A DNA stretch of 64,000 nt from an uncultured Saprospiraceae bacterium (GCA_937928405.1 CALFWZ010000079.1:1-64000); one strand, 5' to 3'; positions 36,701 through 47,374 are shown, counted from the stretch's first letter. Numbers and translations: made by a program. Notes: a model not told the origin generated them from the letters alone.

Positions 36701-39700
36701 AGAACTAAGGGAGTACCTTAGCAACCATGTACCTTATTATATGGTGCCTAATTATATTGTGAAAATTGATAAAATACCTTATACCTCCAACTTTAAAGTT
36801 GACTATAAAAAATTACCTGCTCCAGGTGAAGTTAAATCATCAAATTATATTGGACCATCAACTGAACTACAAAAAAAGGTAGCTCAAATTTGGGCGGAAC
36901 ATTTATCTGCGAGTAGAGTAGGTGTCAAAGATAATTTCTTTGCATTGGGAGGTGATTCAATCAGAGCATTGAGTGTAGTTTCGGATATCAATGAGGCTTT
37001 AAAAACGACCCTCGAAATTGTAGATGTATATGAATATCCTACCCTTGAGGAACTTTGTAATTATATAACTGAAAAGCCTACCTCTGAATGGAAAAACTTA
37101 AAGGCTCAGGGAGAAATGATTCTGGAAGAGTTTCAAAATCATTATAAGGCTAACTTTTCTTTTAAGGACAATTATGAAGAGGTCTTCCCTATGAATGGAG
37201 TAGAGAAAGGGATGGTCTTTCACTCTCTAGAGAAATCAAACACCAGTAATAACGTTCATGATATCGTCTACCACGAACAGAATATTTACTTATTCTCTTC
37301 CGAATTATTTGATTTAGATCGTTTTAGAAAAAGCTTGAACTTATTAGTTCAGAAACATTCAGCACTTAGAAAAATATTTGATCTGGAAAACTTGGCCCAC
37401 ATCGTTTTAAAGGAGGTGGAGCCAGAGTTAAACTTTGTAGATATTTCTCACTTGCCATCAAAAGAACAGGAGACTTTTATCTCTGAAAGAATGCATGAAG
37501 AAAAATTAAGAGAAACAGAATTGAATTTTTCTCTGTTTTGGCGCATGAAAATATTTAAAGTTTCTGCTACTAACTACTACTTGTTATTTGACTTTCATCA
37601 CTCTTTATTTGATGGTTGGAGTTTATCTTCCTTTTTGGCTGAATTGTATGAGACAGAGGCCAAACTAACGGAGGATGAAAACTATATTCCTGAACCACTG
37701 CAAACATCTTTCAGAGATCAGATGATTACCGAATTAGCGGCGGGATTAAGTGAGCAAAGTAAGAATTATTGGAAGACAGAGTTACAAGGGTTTGAGCGTT
37801 TGAAGTTTTATAACACGGGACTTCCGCATGAGTATAATACGCACTTTTACGACTTGGGCACTGACTTTAGACAAAGATTGGAAGCGGTGGCTTATGAAAA
37901 TAATTCCAACCTAAAACATCTATGCATTCTGGCGTACCTGTATACCATGAAGATGTTCACAGGTATGGACGATCTCACAGTAGGTCTGGTGACTAATAAT
38001 CGACCAACGACCAAAGATGGAGAAAAACTATTAGGATGTTTTTTGAACACGATACCGTTTAGAGCAAATTTGGAGGAAGGCGACACTTGGCGAACGCTCC
38101 TTAGCTACGTTGACAAAAAATTGGTAGAACTTAAAAGGCATGACAAAATTCCTTTGCATGAGATCGCTGGATTGGTAGGCGAAAATATGAATACCAATAG
38201 CCCTATCTTCAATACGTCTTTTAATTATATTGACTTTCACGTCATCAAAGACTTTATGAAAAAGTCTTCTACGGTTGGTGAAGAGATGGGATTTAGCTTT
38301 AAGCATTACATGAATAATAACACCATGTTTGATGTGGTGGTTACTGCTCATAATTCAACTTTTACTTTTGTTTTACTTCACTCTACTACGGTAATTAGCA
38401 ATGCGATTTCTGCTAAATTATTCGAATATTTTAATCGAACGCTTCATAAATTAGTCGACGAATTAGATGCGAATGTTATTCAAAATGATATTCTGACAAC
38501 TGGTGAAAAAGAGTACTTGTTGGGGACTGAACTTAACCCTGTCATAGATAATCGTTCAAACGGATCTATCATAGAGCAGTTTGAAAATCAAGTTAAGAGA
38601 ACTCCTTCTGAGACTGCTATTGTTTGTGGTGAGAATCAATTAACTTATTCGGAACTGTTTGATAAATCAAAAGCTTTAGCAGCATTTCTACAGCAGGAAA
38701 AAGGAATAAAACCAGGAGATTTAATTGGTATCAAATTGGATAGGAGCGAATGGTCTGTCATCACATTGCTTGGTGTCTTACAGACTCGGGCATGCTATGT
38801 ACCTATTGATCCTGCTTACCCAGACCAGCGAATTAAGTATATAGAATCGGATAGTCAATGTAAACAAATTATTGATGATAAATGGATTGAATCCTTTCAG
38901 AAAGTAGCTGGAGCATATGGGGATGATTTTAAGATGGAGACTCCGCAGGTGTTGGATGATGTTTACATGATTTATACATCAGGATCAACAGGCAACCCAA
39001 AAGGTGTAGCTATCGATAATGATAATTTGGATAGCTATCTTACATGGGCTATGGAATATTATAAAGGAGATTTAGAAAAATTCAGCTTCCCTTTATTTAC
39101 ATCTATGTCATTTGATTTAACGCAAACTAGTATCTTGCTCACCTTACTTTCTGGTGGACAACTATCGATATACGATGGTGAAGATTTGCATCAGACGATG
39201 AAGGAAATTTTATCTAATCCGGAAGTAAATACCCTCAAATTGACGCCCTCTCATTTGCAACTCATCAAAGAGGATAGCCAAAGTCATGTAAAGAACTTTA
39301 TACTAGGAGGCGAAATCTTATTACCTGGTCATGTTAAAACAATACAAGCATTGTCTCCCAATGCGAGAATATTTAATGAATATGGTCCAACGGAAGCCAC
39401 CATTGGTTGTACTTGTGTAGAGGTTTCCAACTATGAAGAGGGCAAAGCCATCTCTATTGGAAAGCCGATTTCGAATGCGCAGGTTTATATTTTAAATAGC
39501 CAAAATCAATTGACCCCGCAAGGTGTTGTGGGAGAGCTATGCGTAGCTGGAAGAGGAGTAGCAAAAGGTTATTATAACCGTCCTGAGCTAACTCAACAAA
39601 GGTTTATTAATGATCCATATTCAGGAAATTCAGGTCAGCGAATGTATAAAACTGGTGATTTAGCCAGATGGAATGAAGATGGATCGCTTGAACTTTTGGG

Positions 39701-42700
39701 AAGAAAAGATGACCAAGTGAAAGTCCGTGGATATCGAATTGAACTTGGAGAAATTACTGCCTGCATTGATCAATACGAAATGGTAGCAGAGAATTTGGTG
39801 CTTATTAAAAAAGATTCTCAAGGTAATAATACCTTGGTTGCCTACTTGGTTTCGAAGACCGAAGAATTTGATCAGAGCCAGCTCGTCAGCTATTTACAGG
39901 ACGTGTTGCCGTCGTATATGATTCCTGATGTATTTATGGAGTTGGAGGAATTACCGCTAACTAATAATGGTAAGATAGATAAGGAAAAACTTTTAAGAAG
40001 AAAATTTTCTTCAACAGGAGTTAAGGTAGCACCTCGGAATGAAATTGAATCTAAAATATTAGAAACTTGGCAAGAAATACTAAATGTTGATGACATTGGT
40101 ATACACGATAATTTTTTCGACCTAGGTGGTCATTCTCTTTTAGCCATTATGCTGTTAAATAAGATTCAGCGGGAATTCAGTGTGAAGATATCCATGCAAG
40201 ATTTGTACGATAACACTACATTGGCTGAGCTTTCTAGCTTTGTTGCTTTTGCTCCTTTTTATAGCACGGATTTCATTACGCCAGCTCCTGCCAGAGAATA
40301 TTATCCATTATCGTCAGTCCAAGGCAGACAATATTTTATTTACCAACTATACCCAGACTTAGTTTTGTATAACATGCCTGTTAATTTTAAAGTAATAGGT
40401 AAAGCAGATGTATCAAAATTTGAAGATAGTATCAATGCCTTATTTAAACGTTATTCTATTTTTAGAACACGCTTTAAGTTATTAGACAATAAGCCGGTAC
40501 AATATATATTGGATGATTATGAGCTAAAATTAGAAGTGATTGACTGTGAAGAATCAGAAGTAAATGAGCATCTTGGAAACTTCGTTAGACCTTTTAATCT
40601 GGCAGAAGATTCCCTGATTAGAATAGGAATGTTGAGAATCGCAGATGACTATCAAATCCTAATGACGGATATGCATCACATCATTTTTGATGAGAGATCT
40701 CGTGATATTGTTCTCGAAGAATTGTTGGCCATCTTTAAAGGCGAAGAGTTGCCAAAACCAAAATTAGAATACAAAGACTATTTAGTATGGCAGGAAGGAG
40801 ACTATTATCAAAACATGGTCGACGAACATAAAAAATTCTGGTTGGATGTTTATGCTGAACCTATCAAGGTATTGGAGTTACCTTCGGATTATGCTCGACC
40901 TATGGAATTTGGAGATAAAGCAAATACTTGCAAATTCTCAATTGGCAAAGAGATTACCGATCAAATCAAAACAGTGGTGCTTGAACATAAAATGTCTAAT
41001 TTTAGTTTCATGATAGCTGCGTATAATATCTTTTTAAGACAGCTGTCAAAGCAAGAAGATATTGCGGTTGGTATTACCGTGTCAGGTCGACAACATGTAG
41101 ACCTAGATGATATCGTTGGTATATTTTGTAATACCTTAGGATTAAGAAACTATCCAAAGGGAGATCTTACGGTTACTGAATTTCTCTCGGCTGTACGGGA
41201 GTCAACCGTAAAATCTTTAGACAATCAATTTTGCCCTTATGAAGACTTAGTAGATGAACTTAAAGTTCCAAGAGTTATTAATAGAACGCCATTATTTGAT
41301 GTTTACTTGGCCTATGGTCAAGATTTTGATTACGACCTTTTGGATTATCCTGACCTTAAGATGGAGTTGTTCGATACAGCTTTCAGTATTGCAAAATTTG
41401 ATTTAACCCTTGGTATATTAGATGCTGGCGATGAACTTAAAATCTTTATGGTCGGCCATCAAGATCTTTTTACGCAAGCTACCATCGATCGTTTTGCTAG
41501 CTATCTAAAGCAAGTAATTGTTGAAATTATAGCCAACCCTGATAAGCGACTCGAAGATATCGATATGCTGACAGAAGAAGAACGTAGTCAGCTATTACTT
41601 CCAAATCAACAAAGTGAAGTAGTTGAAAAATCAGTGGTGGAAATGTTCATCGAACAAGTCAAGGATACACCGAATAATAATGCGATTGCATTCAACGAAT
41701 CAACCTTGACGTATAAGGAACTAGATCAACTGTCGAATCAATTAGCTCATTATATCAAGGCTAAAGGAATAAAGAAAGGACAACTGGTCGGTATCATGAT
41801 GGATCGATCTGTAGAGATGATAGCTAGCTTCCTAGCAGTACTTAAACTAGGAGCGGCTTATGTGCCTATTGATCCCGAATACCCTGTTCAACGTATTGAG
41901 TATTTATTAGATGATGCGAAGATCAGTTCGGTATTGAGTACTTCCAACCATGAATCAAAGCTAGAAGGAAACAACGCTCAGGTAATCACGCTAGATACAG
42001 AATGGGACGAAGTATTAAAAACTTCAAAGAGTGCTTTACGAAATAAGGTAAAGTCAAGTGATTTGATGAATGTTATTTATACGTCAGGTTCAACCGGAAA
42101 CCCCAAGGGAGTAATGGTGGAGCACCGAAGCTTGGTCAATATGTCCTTAGACCAAATCAAGCGATTTAAAATAACGGCCGAAGACCGAGTACTGCAGTTT
42201 GCAGCGTTGACCTTTGATGCTTCTGTTTCAGAAATATTGATGACACTACTTAGTGGTGCTACGTTGGTGATGGTTGAAAAAGAAAAAATCAATGAAGGTA
42301 GTGAGTTGATAAGTTACATGGAAAAACAGGCTGTCAGTGTGGTTACCTTACCACCAGCATACCTGAAAGTAATTGATAATGACAACCTAACTTTTTTAAG
42401 ATGCCTCATCACTGCCGGCGAAGCAGCTAATGCAGAAGATGCTAAATATTTAAGTGAACATCTGGAGTATCACAATGGATATGGACCAACGGAATGTGCT
42501 GTATGTACTTCTAGCTATCAGGTGGATCCTACAAAAACATATGCAAACCAGATTCCTATTGGGACACCTCTAAACAATCTCAAAGTTTATATTTTAGATA
42601 ATAAAAACAACTTATGCCCCTATGGTGTGATCGGAGAGATTTGTGTAGTTGGGGTAGGAGTAGCCAGAGGATACTTAAATCGTCCAGAATTGACGAAAGA

Positions 42701-45700
42701 TAAATTTGTCCAGAATCCATTCAACGAAACGGAGAGAATGTATCGAACAGGAGACTACGGAAAATGGAATAGTGAAGGATTGCTAGAATATGAAGGTCGT
42801 AGAGATAATCAGATAAAGATCAGAGGATTTAGAGTAGAGTTGGGTGAGGTCGAAGCAACTCTGAGTGAGTGCGACTTGGTTAAACAAGTATCTGTACAAC
42901 TGATTAAAAAAGGAGCCAATAATCACCAACTGGTAGCCTTTGTTGTACCAAATGGAGAATATAACTCAGATGCTATTTATCAATATTTGGGAAGTAAGTT
43001 ACCTGGATATATGAAGCCTTCTTATTTGGTGGCAGTTAATAATATTCCTTTGACTGCTCATGGTAAAGTGGATCGAAAAGCATTAATCAAACTAGGGGAT
43101 GTAAAAGTAATTATTGATACCTTACCAAAAGGAGAATTAGAAACAAAGGTATTGGGATTGTGGAAAGAGATATTGGAGTTAGAGGAACTTGGCGTTGAAG
43201 ATAATTTCTTCGAAATGGGAGGTAATTCATTACTCGCCATACGTATTGTTGAAACCATTAAAACGCAATTGAATTGTGAGCTAAAAGTTAAGGATATGTT
43301 TATCTATCCTACTATTAGAGGCCTTTGTACTGCTATTACGGCAAACACAATGATTTCGGAAGGAAATCCAATTGTTAAGGTGGAAAATACTACAGGAGAA
43401 GTACCGCTTTCCTTCTATCAGGAATATATTTGGATTATCGATAAGCTAGCTGGTTCTAGACAATATCACCTTCCTATTGTTCAATTATTTGGACCTCAAT
43501 TAGATTTAATGGAGTTACAAAATTCACTTTCAGAAATAGTGAAGCGACATGAACCACTCAGAACAATTATCAAGGAAAGAGATGAAGTAACGTACCAGGA
43601 ATTTTTACCTAAGGATGAATGGGAATTAGAGTATGACGAATTGGAAGGTGATATTGATACGTCTCTAGTGCAGCAATATATTTCAGAAGAGATCAATCAG
43701 CCCTTCAATCTTTCCAGAGACTACAGACTTCGCGGATGTTTGTTTAAAGTCGGAGAAAGGGGATTCATTTTGGTGATGACCATGCATCATATTGCAGCTG
43801 ATGCTCAGTCGCTTAATATTTTAGTACGAGAATTATCTGAGATTAGTTCAGCTATTCGCGAAAATAGAACGCCTAATTTACCTCCGATCACGATCGAATA
43901 TTCAGATTATGCCATCTGGCAAAGAGAAAAACTAAGCCCAGAGTTATTAGAGCGAAAACTTACTTTTTGGGAAAATAAACTTAAAGGGGTACAACCTATT
44001 CAGTTGCCACTTGACTACCCAAGAGGAAAGGTAAGAAGTGTAAGAGGAGCTACTTCTTTGTTCAAATTTGATAAAGAATTGTCAGTTCAGATAAATGATT
44101 TTTGTCATGCAGAAAACATCACACCATTTATTTTCCTACTTTCTACTTTCAAGATATTGCTACATAAATATAGTGAGCAGGAAGATATTTGTATAGGAAT
44201 ACCAATGTCTGACAGAAGACCAGAAGTAGAAGATTTAATTGGATTCTTTATTAATACTGCTGCGATTAGGACGGACATGGGAGGTAATCCTAGCTTCAAC
44301 GATCTTTTAGCTAGAGTGAAAGAAAATCTCTTTGAAGTTTACGAAAATCGTGATACCCCAATCCATGAAGTAATGCAACGGGTAGTCAAACGAATGGATC
44401 CTAGTGTGACACCGCTATTCCAAGTGTTGTTCCATATGCAGAATACATCTTATGGTTTTGACGCTAACGATTTTACAGAGGAGATCGAACGAATGACTGG
44501 TAAACTTCCATTTACCAGAGAAGAAATAGACAATAGCTCAAGTTACTCTAAGTTTGATTTGACCTTAAATGTATCAGAGCATGCTGGTGGTTTTAATTTT
44601 GATATAGAATATTGTCCGGATCTTTTCAAATCATCTTCGATTGATCGAATGGTTAATCATTATCAAAGATTGCTGGAAGAAGTAATAAAAGACAAAGCAC
44701 AGCCCATTGGATCATACGATTATTTATCAGGAGAAGAAGTTGATTTATTATTGCATGAATTTAATGTAGAAGAAACTACTGAGCAATTAACTACTCCGAT
44801 CATCAAACAATTTGAAGAGAAGGTAAGTAGTACGCCATCTGCTATTGCAATAACCTGCGGGGATAGTCAATATACTTATTCAGAAGTTTTAAATCAATCA
44901 AAAAAGCTCGCGAATTATTTGCTCAAGGCAAAGAATATTGCACCAGGTGATTTTGTAGGCATCAAGATGGGTAGAAGTGAATGGTCAGTTATTACTATGT
45001 TGGCAACCTTATATGCGCAAGCAGCATACGTGCCGATCGACCCTGATTACCCACAAGAACGTATCGATTATATAGAAGCAGATAGTCAATGTAAAGAGTT
45101 GATTGATGAAAGCTGGATAGAAGCTTACTTAGAAATTGAAAAAGACTATGACGCGGAGCTAGAGGAGCTTGTTTACCAGATGTCAGATAACGTGTATATG
45201 ATTTATACTTCCGGATCCACTGGACAACCTAAGGGCGTAGCGATCAATAACAATAATCTACGAAATTATGTAGATTGGGCTATGGGGTATTATAAAGAAG
45301 AAACAGCGCACTTTAGCTTCCCCTTCTTTACTTCCTTGTCGTTTGACCTGACGCAAACAAGTATCTTGCTTACACTTCTTTCTGGAGGAAAATTATTTGT
45401 ATATGATGACAATGATTTGTTGAATACGATGACTGAAATATTGTCAAATAGTGAAATTAATGCACTCAAGCTAACACCTTCACATTCGCAGCTGATAGAG
45501 GATGATTTATCTACACATATTACCACCTTTATACTTGGAGGGGAAGCACTGCTACCGGTACACATTGATAGACTGAAAACAGCGTCACCTGAAGCCAGAA
45601 TTTTTAATGAATATGGTCCTACAGAGGCAACGATTGGATGTACCTGTATAGAGATCAACGAGTATCGAGAAGGAGAATACATTTCAATTGGAAAACCAAT

Positions 45701-47276
45701 AGCGAATACCAAGGTTTATCTTTTAGATAGTCAAAACCAGTTGGTCCCGCAAGGGGTTGTGGGTGAGCTATGCGTATCTGGAGAAGGGGTCGCACATGGA
45801 TATCATAACCGTATGGAACTCAGCCAGAAGAAGTTCATTGCTGATCCGTTTTCAAACGATGCAGAACGTAGAATGTATAAGACAGGAGATTTGGCTCGAT
45901 GGAATTCTGATGGACAATTAGAACTCATTGGACGGAAAGATGATCAGGTGAAAATACGTGGTTATAGAGTCGAACTAGGAGAAGTGGGTGCTTATATTGA
46001 TAATAGTGAACTCGTAACGCAAAGTGTGATGCTTTCCAAACCAGATCGTCATGGAAATAATATGCTAATTGCATATATAAAAACGGACGTAGAGGATTTT
46101 GATAAAGATAAACTTAAAGAATACTTGAATGGCGTATTACCTCAATACATGATCCCAGATATTTTTGTAGAAATTGATGAATTTCCTTTAACGCAGAATG
46201 GAAAAATCGATAAAGTCGATTTGTTAGAGAGAAAGATTTCTTCAAAAGATTCGGGAGCGGTACCTCGTAATGAAGTAGAGGTGATGTTACTAGAATATTG
46301 GAAAGATTTGTTGGGAGTTGAGGATATAGGAATCTATGACAACTTTTTTGAGTTAGGAGGGCATTCTTTGTTAGCGATCAAATTAATGTTGAAAGTGGGT
46401 AAAAGTTATTCCTCGACGCTAAATATCGAAGACCTGATTAAACATCCTACTATTGAATCATTTGGTGAGGTTATTTCTTCAAAACTTGTAACAAAGTATC
46501 CTATCAGTGTGAAATTTAGTACTGGCAAGGAGCGTCCTGATTTGTTTTTTGTACCTGCCACTACAGGAGATCCAATGAGCTTTTTTGAATTAGGTCAATT
46601 AATGGAAGGGTACAATAGTGTTTATGCTTTCCAAGCGCAAGGGTTAGATGGAATTTCTACTGTTCATACCTCAATTGAAGAAATGGCAACTGCTAATATT
46701 GAAGAGATGTTGTCCATTAAGCCAATAGGACCATATTGTATAGGAGGATATTCATTTGGTAGTAATATAGTTTATGAAATGGCAATCCAGTTGCGGGAAA
46801 GAGGACTTGAAGTGGAAAGATTATTTATTTTTGATTCAGTGACACCAGAGAAAATGCCGCTTGAAGAGATAAAGGATCATGACACGATGTTGATTGATTT
46901 TTTAATCGGTTATATGGATGATTTTGATGTGATTCCTAAATTGACGGTTGATGATATTAAAGATCACGATGAAGGTGAAAAATTGAAGATAATGTATCAA
47001 GAAGTGCTTGATTTAGGTGTTGAAATGAGTTTCTTGCACTTAAAAGGACGTTGTCAGGTTGTCTTGACAAATAAGCAGATATCTTATACTTCGAGAGGTA
47101 ATGAAAAACTGGATATACCGGTAACCTTGTTTACTTGTGAAGATTGGGATTATTCATGGAGTGAAGTCACGACAGGGAAAATCGATATCATTCCGGTTGC
47201 AGGTAATCATATGACATTACTTGATCCACCTAATGTTACAGATATTGCCAACTACTTAAAGGGTTTTTGGGTCTAA
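33789..47276 (+). CDS. Four-module NRPS with terminal thioesterase (Thr-Asn-aromatic-Asn)
   Basis: 4495 residues. Residues 1-55 are a TubC-type docking domain. Module 1: C (HHIIVDG, 198-204), A with pocket DFWNIGMVHK, the standard Thr code, PCP Ser1057. Module 2: C (HHSLFDG, 1270-1276), A with DLTKIGEIGK, close to the Asn code DLTKLGEVGK, PCP Ser2116. Module 3: C (HHIIFDE, 2296-2302), A with DASTIAGVCK, close to Tyr/Phe codes, PCP Ser3147. Module 4: C (HHIAADA, 3333-3339), A again DLTKIGEIGK (Asn), PCP Ser4193. TE: Ser4322 in GGYSFGS. Pockets were read by eye. The A-PCP parts of modules 2 and 4 are much alike, so one probably arose by duplication. No E domain is present; the TE may hydrolyse the chain or cyclise it, with Thr as a possible lactone partner. 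Confidence 0.94.
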   Translation: MQNLLEKIKDLDIRIQVEGNDLRLNIPENLNCDSLIEEIRTNKKDLINFIQGRKGDVGNEINQLVSVDQGKKIKLTPAQRRLFILDRMAKDSVVYNTPLGIEIIGALDKDLLENSIIKLIHRHEILRTEFSLDDKNNPVQTVKDEVDFKLERIDATEEGIDTILKNFVRPFDLEKAPLLRAGLIQLTEERAIFILDLHHIIVDGVSQKIFIQELLQLYYQQELQPSNLQFKDYVQWYYSPSNQNKLSSQRSFWLQELSGYNNDFRLPTDSPRKKKISYKGKSVSFNLGVKRSKQLNKIAKESNTSLFIVLMSIYGVFLSKLTQAEDIVIGTPVANRMNLHFQRLMGMIVNTLPIRLQPKASLRYKDYLKLATEKTLACFDNQEYIYEELIKDLDLSQNADSNPLFDVVISLNNIDNVEIENADLKITPFEIDKPTAKFDLSLHFTEKEGALQCVFEYRTELYAQKTIKKYFDFVKNIADQIANDKSIYLKDISLLNKKQTTQILKLNDFTDVDYPEQATIVQLFEKQAAANPENTALIVDENTTISYRALNAKANQIAWRLKSEGVGRDTVVGLFMDKSIELIAGMLGVLKAGGAYMPIDLTYPASRINYLIENSGTQLVLTNRDSVHRLEDSNSLLLLMEDISDEQETNPPQINQPSDLCYIIYTSGTTGNPKGVMVEHRNLVRLFFNNEFQFDFGSDDTWTMFHSASFDFSVWEIYGALLNGGKLVIIPAEVARNPFKFKNIVQKQKVTVLNQTPTAFYNFIRVSDQGEDVAFPDLRYVIFGGEALTPIKLLDWHQANPETQLINMYGITEMTVHVTFKKLNRQDMVSNMSNVGKPIPTNLVYLLDKNKNIVPQGSIGEIYVGGKGVTRGYLNNPELTASRFITNPFDESGRLYKSGDLARVLANGDLEYLGRNDRQVQIKGFRIELGEIEYRLAQNKLVKEAVVVAHKDEKYPWICAYVVAEEGINEEELREYLSNHVPYYMVPNYIVKIDKIPYTSNFKVDYKKLPAPGEVKSSNYIGPSTELQKKVAQIWAEHLSASRVGVKDNFFALGGDSIRALSVVSDINEALKTTLEIVDVYEYPTLEELCNYITEKPTSEWKNLKAQGEMILEEFQNHYKANFSFKDNYEEVFPMNGVEKGMVFHSLEKSNTSNNVHDIVYHEQNIYLFSSELFDLDRFRKSLNLLVQKHSALRKIFDLENLAHIVLKEVEPELNFVDISHLPSKEQETFISERMHEEKLRETELNFSLFWRMKIFKVSATNYYLLFDFHHSLFDGWSLSSFLAELYETEAKLTEDENYIPEPLQTSFRDQMITELAAGLSEQSKNYWKTELQGFERLKFYNTGLPHEYNTHFYDLGTDFRQRLEAVAYENNSNLKHLCILAYLYTMKMFTGMDDLTVGLVTNNRPTTKDGEKLLGCFLNTIPFRANLEEGDTWRTLLSYVDKKLVELKRHDKIPLHEIAGLVGENMNTNSPIFNTSFNYIDFHVIKDFMKKSSTVGEEMGFSFKHYMNNNTMFDVVVTAHNSTFTFVLLHSTTVISNAISAKLFEYFNRTLHKLVDELDANVIQNDILTTGEKEYLLGTELNPVIDNRSNGSIIEQFENQVKRTPSETAIVCGENQLTYSELFDKSKALAAFLQQEKGIKPGDLIGIKLDRSEWSVITLLGVLQTRACYVPIDPAYPDQRIKYIESDSQCKQIIDDKWIESFQKVAGAYGDDFKMETPQVLDDVYMIYTSGSTGNPKGVAIDNDNLDSYLTWAMEYYKGDLEKFSFPLFTSMSFDLTQTSILLTLLSGGQLSIYDGEDLHQTMKEILSNPEVNTLKLTPSHLQLIKEDSQSHVKNFILGGEILLPGHVKTIQALSPNARIFNEYGPTEATIGCTCVEVSNYEEGKAISIGKPISNAQVYILNSQNQLTPQGVVGELCVAGRGVAKGYYNRPELTQQRFINDPYSGNSGQRMYKTGDLARWNEDGSLELLGRKDDQVKVRGYRIELGEITACIDQYEMVAENLVLIKKDSQGNNTLVAYLVSKTEEFDQSQLVSYLQDVLPSYMIPDVFMELEELPLTNNGKIDKEKLLRRKFSSTGVKVAPRNEIESKILETWQEILNVDDIGIHDNFFDLGGHSLLAIMLLNKIQREFSVKISMQDLYDNTTLAELSSFVAFAPFYSTDFITPAPAREYYPLSSVQGRQYFIYQLYPDLVLYNMPVNFKVIGKADVSKFEDSINALFKRYSIFRTRFKLLDNKPVQYILDDYELKLEVIDCEESEVNEHLGNFVRPFNLAEDSLIRIGMLRIADDYQILMTDMHHIIFDERSRDIVLEELLAIFKGEELPKPKLEYKDYLVWQEGDYYQNMVDEHKKFWLDVYAEPIKVLELPSDYARPMEFGDKANTCKFSIGKEITDQIKTVVLEHKMSNFSFMIAAYNIFLRQLSKQEDIAVGITVSGRQHVDLDDIVGIFCNTLGLRNYPKGDLTVTEFLSAVRESTVKSLDNQFCPYEDLVDELKVPRVINRTPLFDVYLAYGQDFDYDLLDYPDLKMELFDTAFSIAKFDLTLGILDAGDELKIFMVGHQDLFTQATIDRFASYLKQVIVEIIANPDKRLEDIDMLTEEERSQLLLPNQQSEVVEKSVVEMFIEQVKDTPNNNAIAFNESTLTYKELDQLSNQLAHYIKAKGIKKGQLVGIMMDRSVEMIASFLAVLKLGAAYVPIDPEYPVQRIEYLLDDAKISSVLSTSNHESKLEGNNAQVITLDTEWDEVLKTSKSALRNKVKSSDLMNVIYTSGSTGNPKGVMVEHRSLVNMSLDQIKRFKITAEDRVLQFAALTFDASVSEILMTLLSGATLVMVEKEKINEGSELISYMEKQAVSVVTLPPAYLKVIDNDNLTFLRCLITAGEAANAEDAKYLSEHLEYHNGYGPTECAVCTSSYQVDPTKTYANQIPIGTPLNNLKVYILDNKNNLCPYGVIGEICVVGVGVARGYLNRPELTKDKFVQNPFNETERMYRTGDYGKWNSEGLLEYEGRRDNQIKIRGFRVELGEVEATLSECDLVKQVSVQLIKKGANNHQLVAFVVPNGEYNSDAIYQYLGSKLPGYMKPSYLVAVNNIPLTAHGKVDRKALIKLGDVKVIIDTLPKGELETKVLGLWKEILELEELGVEDNFFEMGGNSLLAIRIVETIKTQLNCELKVKDMFIYPTIRGLCTAITANTMISEGNPIVKVENTTGEVPLSFYQEYIWIIDKLAGSRQYHLPIVQLFGPQLDLMELQNSLSEIVKRHEPLRTIIKERDEVTYQEFLPKDEWELEYDELEGDIDTSLVQQYISEEINQPFNLSRDYRLRGCLFKVGERGFILVMTMHHIAADAQSLNILVRELSEISSAIRENRTPNLPPITIEYSDYAIWQREKLSPELLERKLTFWENKLKGVQPIQLPLDYPRGKVRSVRGATSLFKFDKELSVQINDFCHAENITPFIFLLSTFKILLHKYSEQEDICIGIPMSDRRPEVEDLIGFFINTAAIRTDMGGNPSFNDLLARVKENLFEVYENRDTPIHEVMQRVVKRMDPSVTPLFQVLFHMQNTSYGFDANDFTEEIERMTGKLPFTREEIDNSSSYSKFDLTLNVSEHAGGFNFDIEYCPDLFKSSSIDRMVNHYQRLLEEVIKDKAQPIGSYDYLSGEEVDLLLHEFNVEETTEQLTTPIIKQFEEKVSSTPSAIAITCGDSQYTYSEVLNQSKKLANYLLKAKNIAPGDFVGIKMGRSEWSVITMLATLYAQAAYVPIDPDYPQERIDYIEADSQCKELIDESWIEAYLEIEKDYDAELEELVYQMSDNVYMIYTSGSTGQPKGVAINNNNLRNYVDWAMGYYKEETAHFSFPFFTSLSFDLTQTSILLTLLSGGKLFVYDDNDLLNTMTEILSNSEINALKLTPSHSQLIEDDLSTHITTFILGGEALLPVHIDRLKTASPEARIFNEYGPTEATIGCTCIEINEYREGEYISIGKPIANTKVYLLDSQNQLVPQGVVGELCVSGEGVAHGYHNRMELSQKKFIADPFSNDAERRMYKTGDLARWNSDGQLELIGRKDDQVKIRGYRVELGEVGAYIDNSELVTQSVMLSKPDRHGNNMLIAYIKTDVEDFDKDKLKEYLNGVLPQYMIPDIFVEIDEFPLTQNGKIDKVDLLERKISSKDSGAVPRNEVEVMLLEYWKDLLGVEDIGIYDNFFELGGHSLLAIKLMLKVGKSYSSTLNIEDLIKHPTIESFGEVISSKLVTKYPISVKFSTGKERPDLFFVPATTGDPMSFFELGQLMEGYNSVYAFQAQGLDGISTVHTSIEEMATANIEEMLSIKPIGPYCIGGYSFGSNIVYEMAIQLRERGLEVERLFIFDSVTPEKMPLEEIKDHDTMLIDFLIGYMDDFDVIPKLTVDDIKDHDEGEKLKIMYQEVLDLGVEMSFLHLKGRCQVVLTNKQISYTSRGNEKLDIPVTLFTCEDWDYSWSEVTTGKIDIIPVAGNHMTLLDPPNVTDIANYLKGFWV

Positions 47277-47346
47277 GGTATCACAACAGATAAAGATTAA
47301 TCACATTAGTGTAATATATCTTTTAGGTAATTAAAATTTGTTCTTT

Positions 47347-47374
47347 GATAAATCCCTCCAACAAGGGATTTGTC
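47347..47374 (+). promoter_or_regulatory. Hairpin after the NRPS gene, before the RNA methyltransferase gene
   Basis: GATAAATCCCT-CCAACA-AGGGATTTGTC, an 11-bp stem with one wobble, 61 nt before the ATG at 47436. A TTG start at 47370 would fall inside the stem, which argues against that start. No T run follows. Confidence 0.5.

Noticed and set aside
37150..38500. Epimerisation domain after the Thr module
   Set aside because: The domain reads HHSLFDGWS and is followed directly by an A domain, as a condensation domain is; no separate E domain is present.
45290..45712. A 140-codon minus-strand open frame within the large NRPS gene
   Set aside because: It is the reverse shadow of a conserved A domain; the plus-strand reading has all the family motifs.
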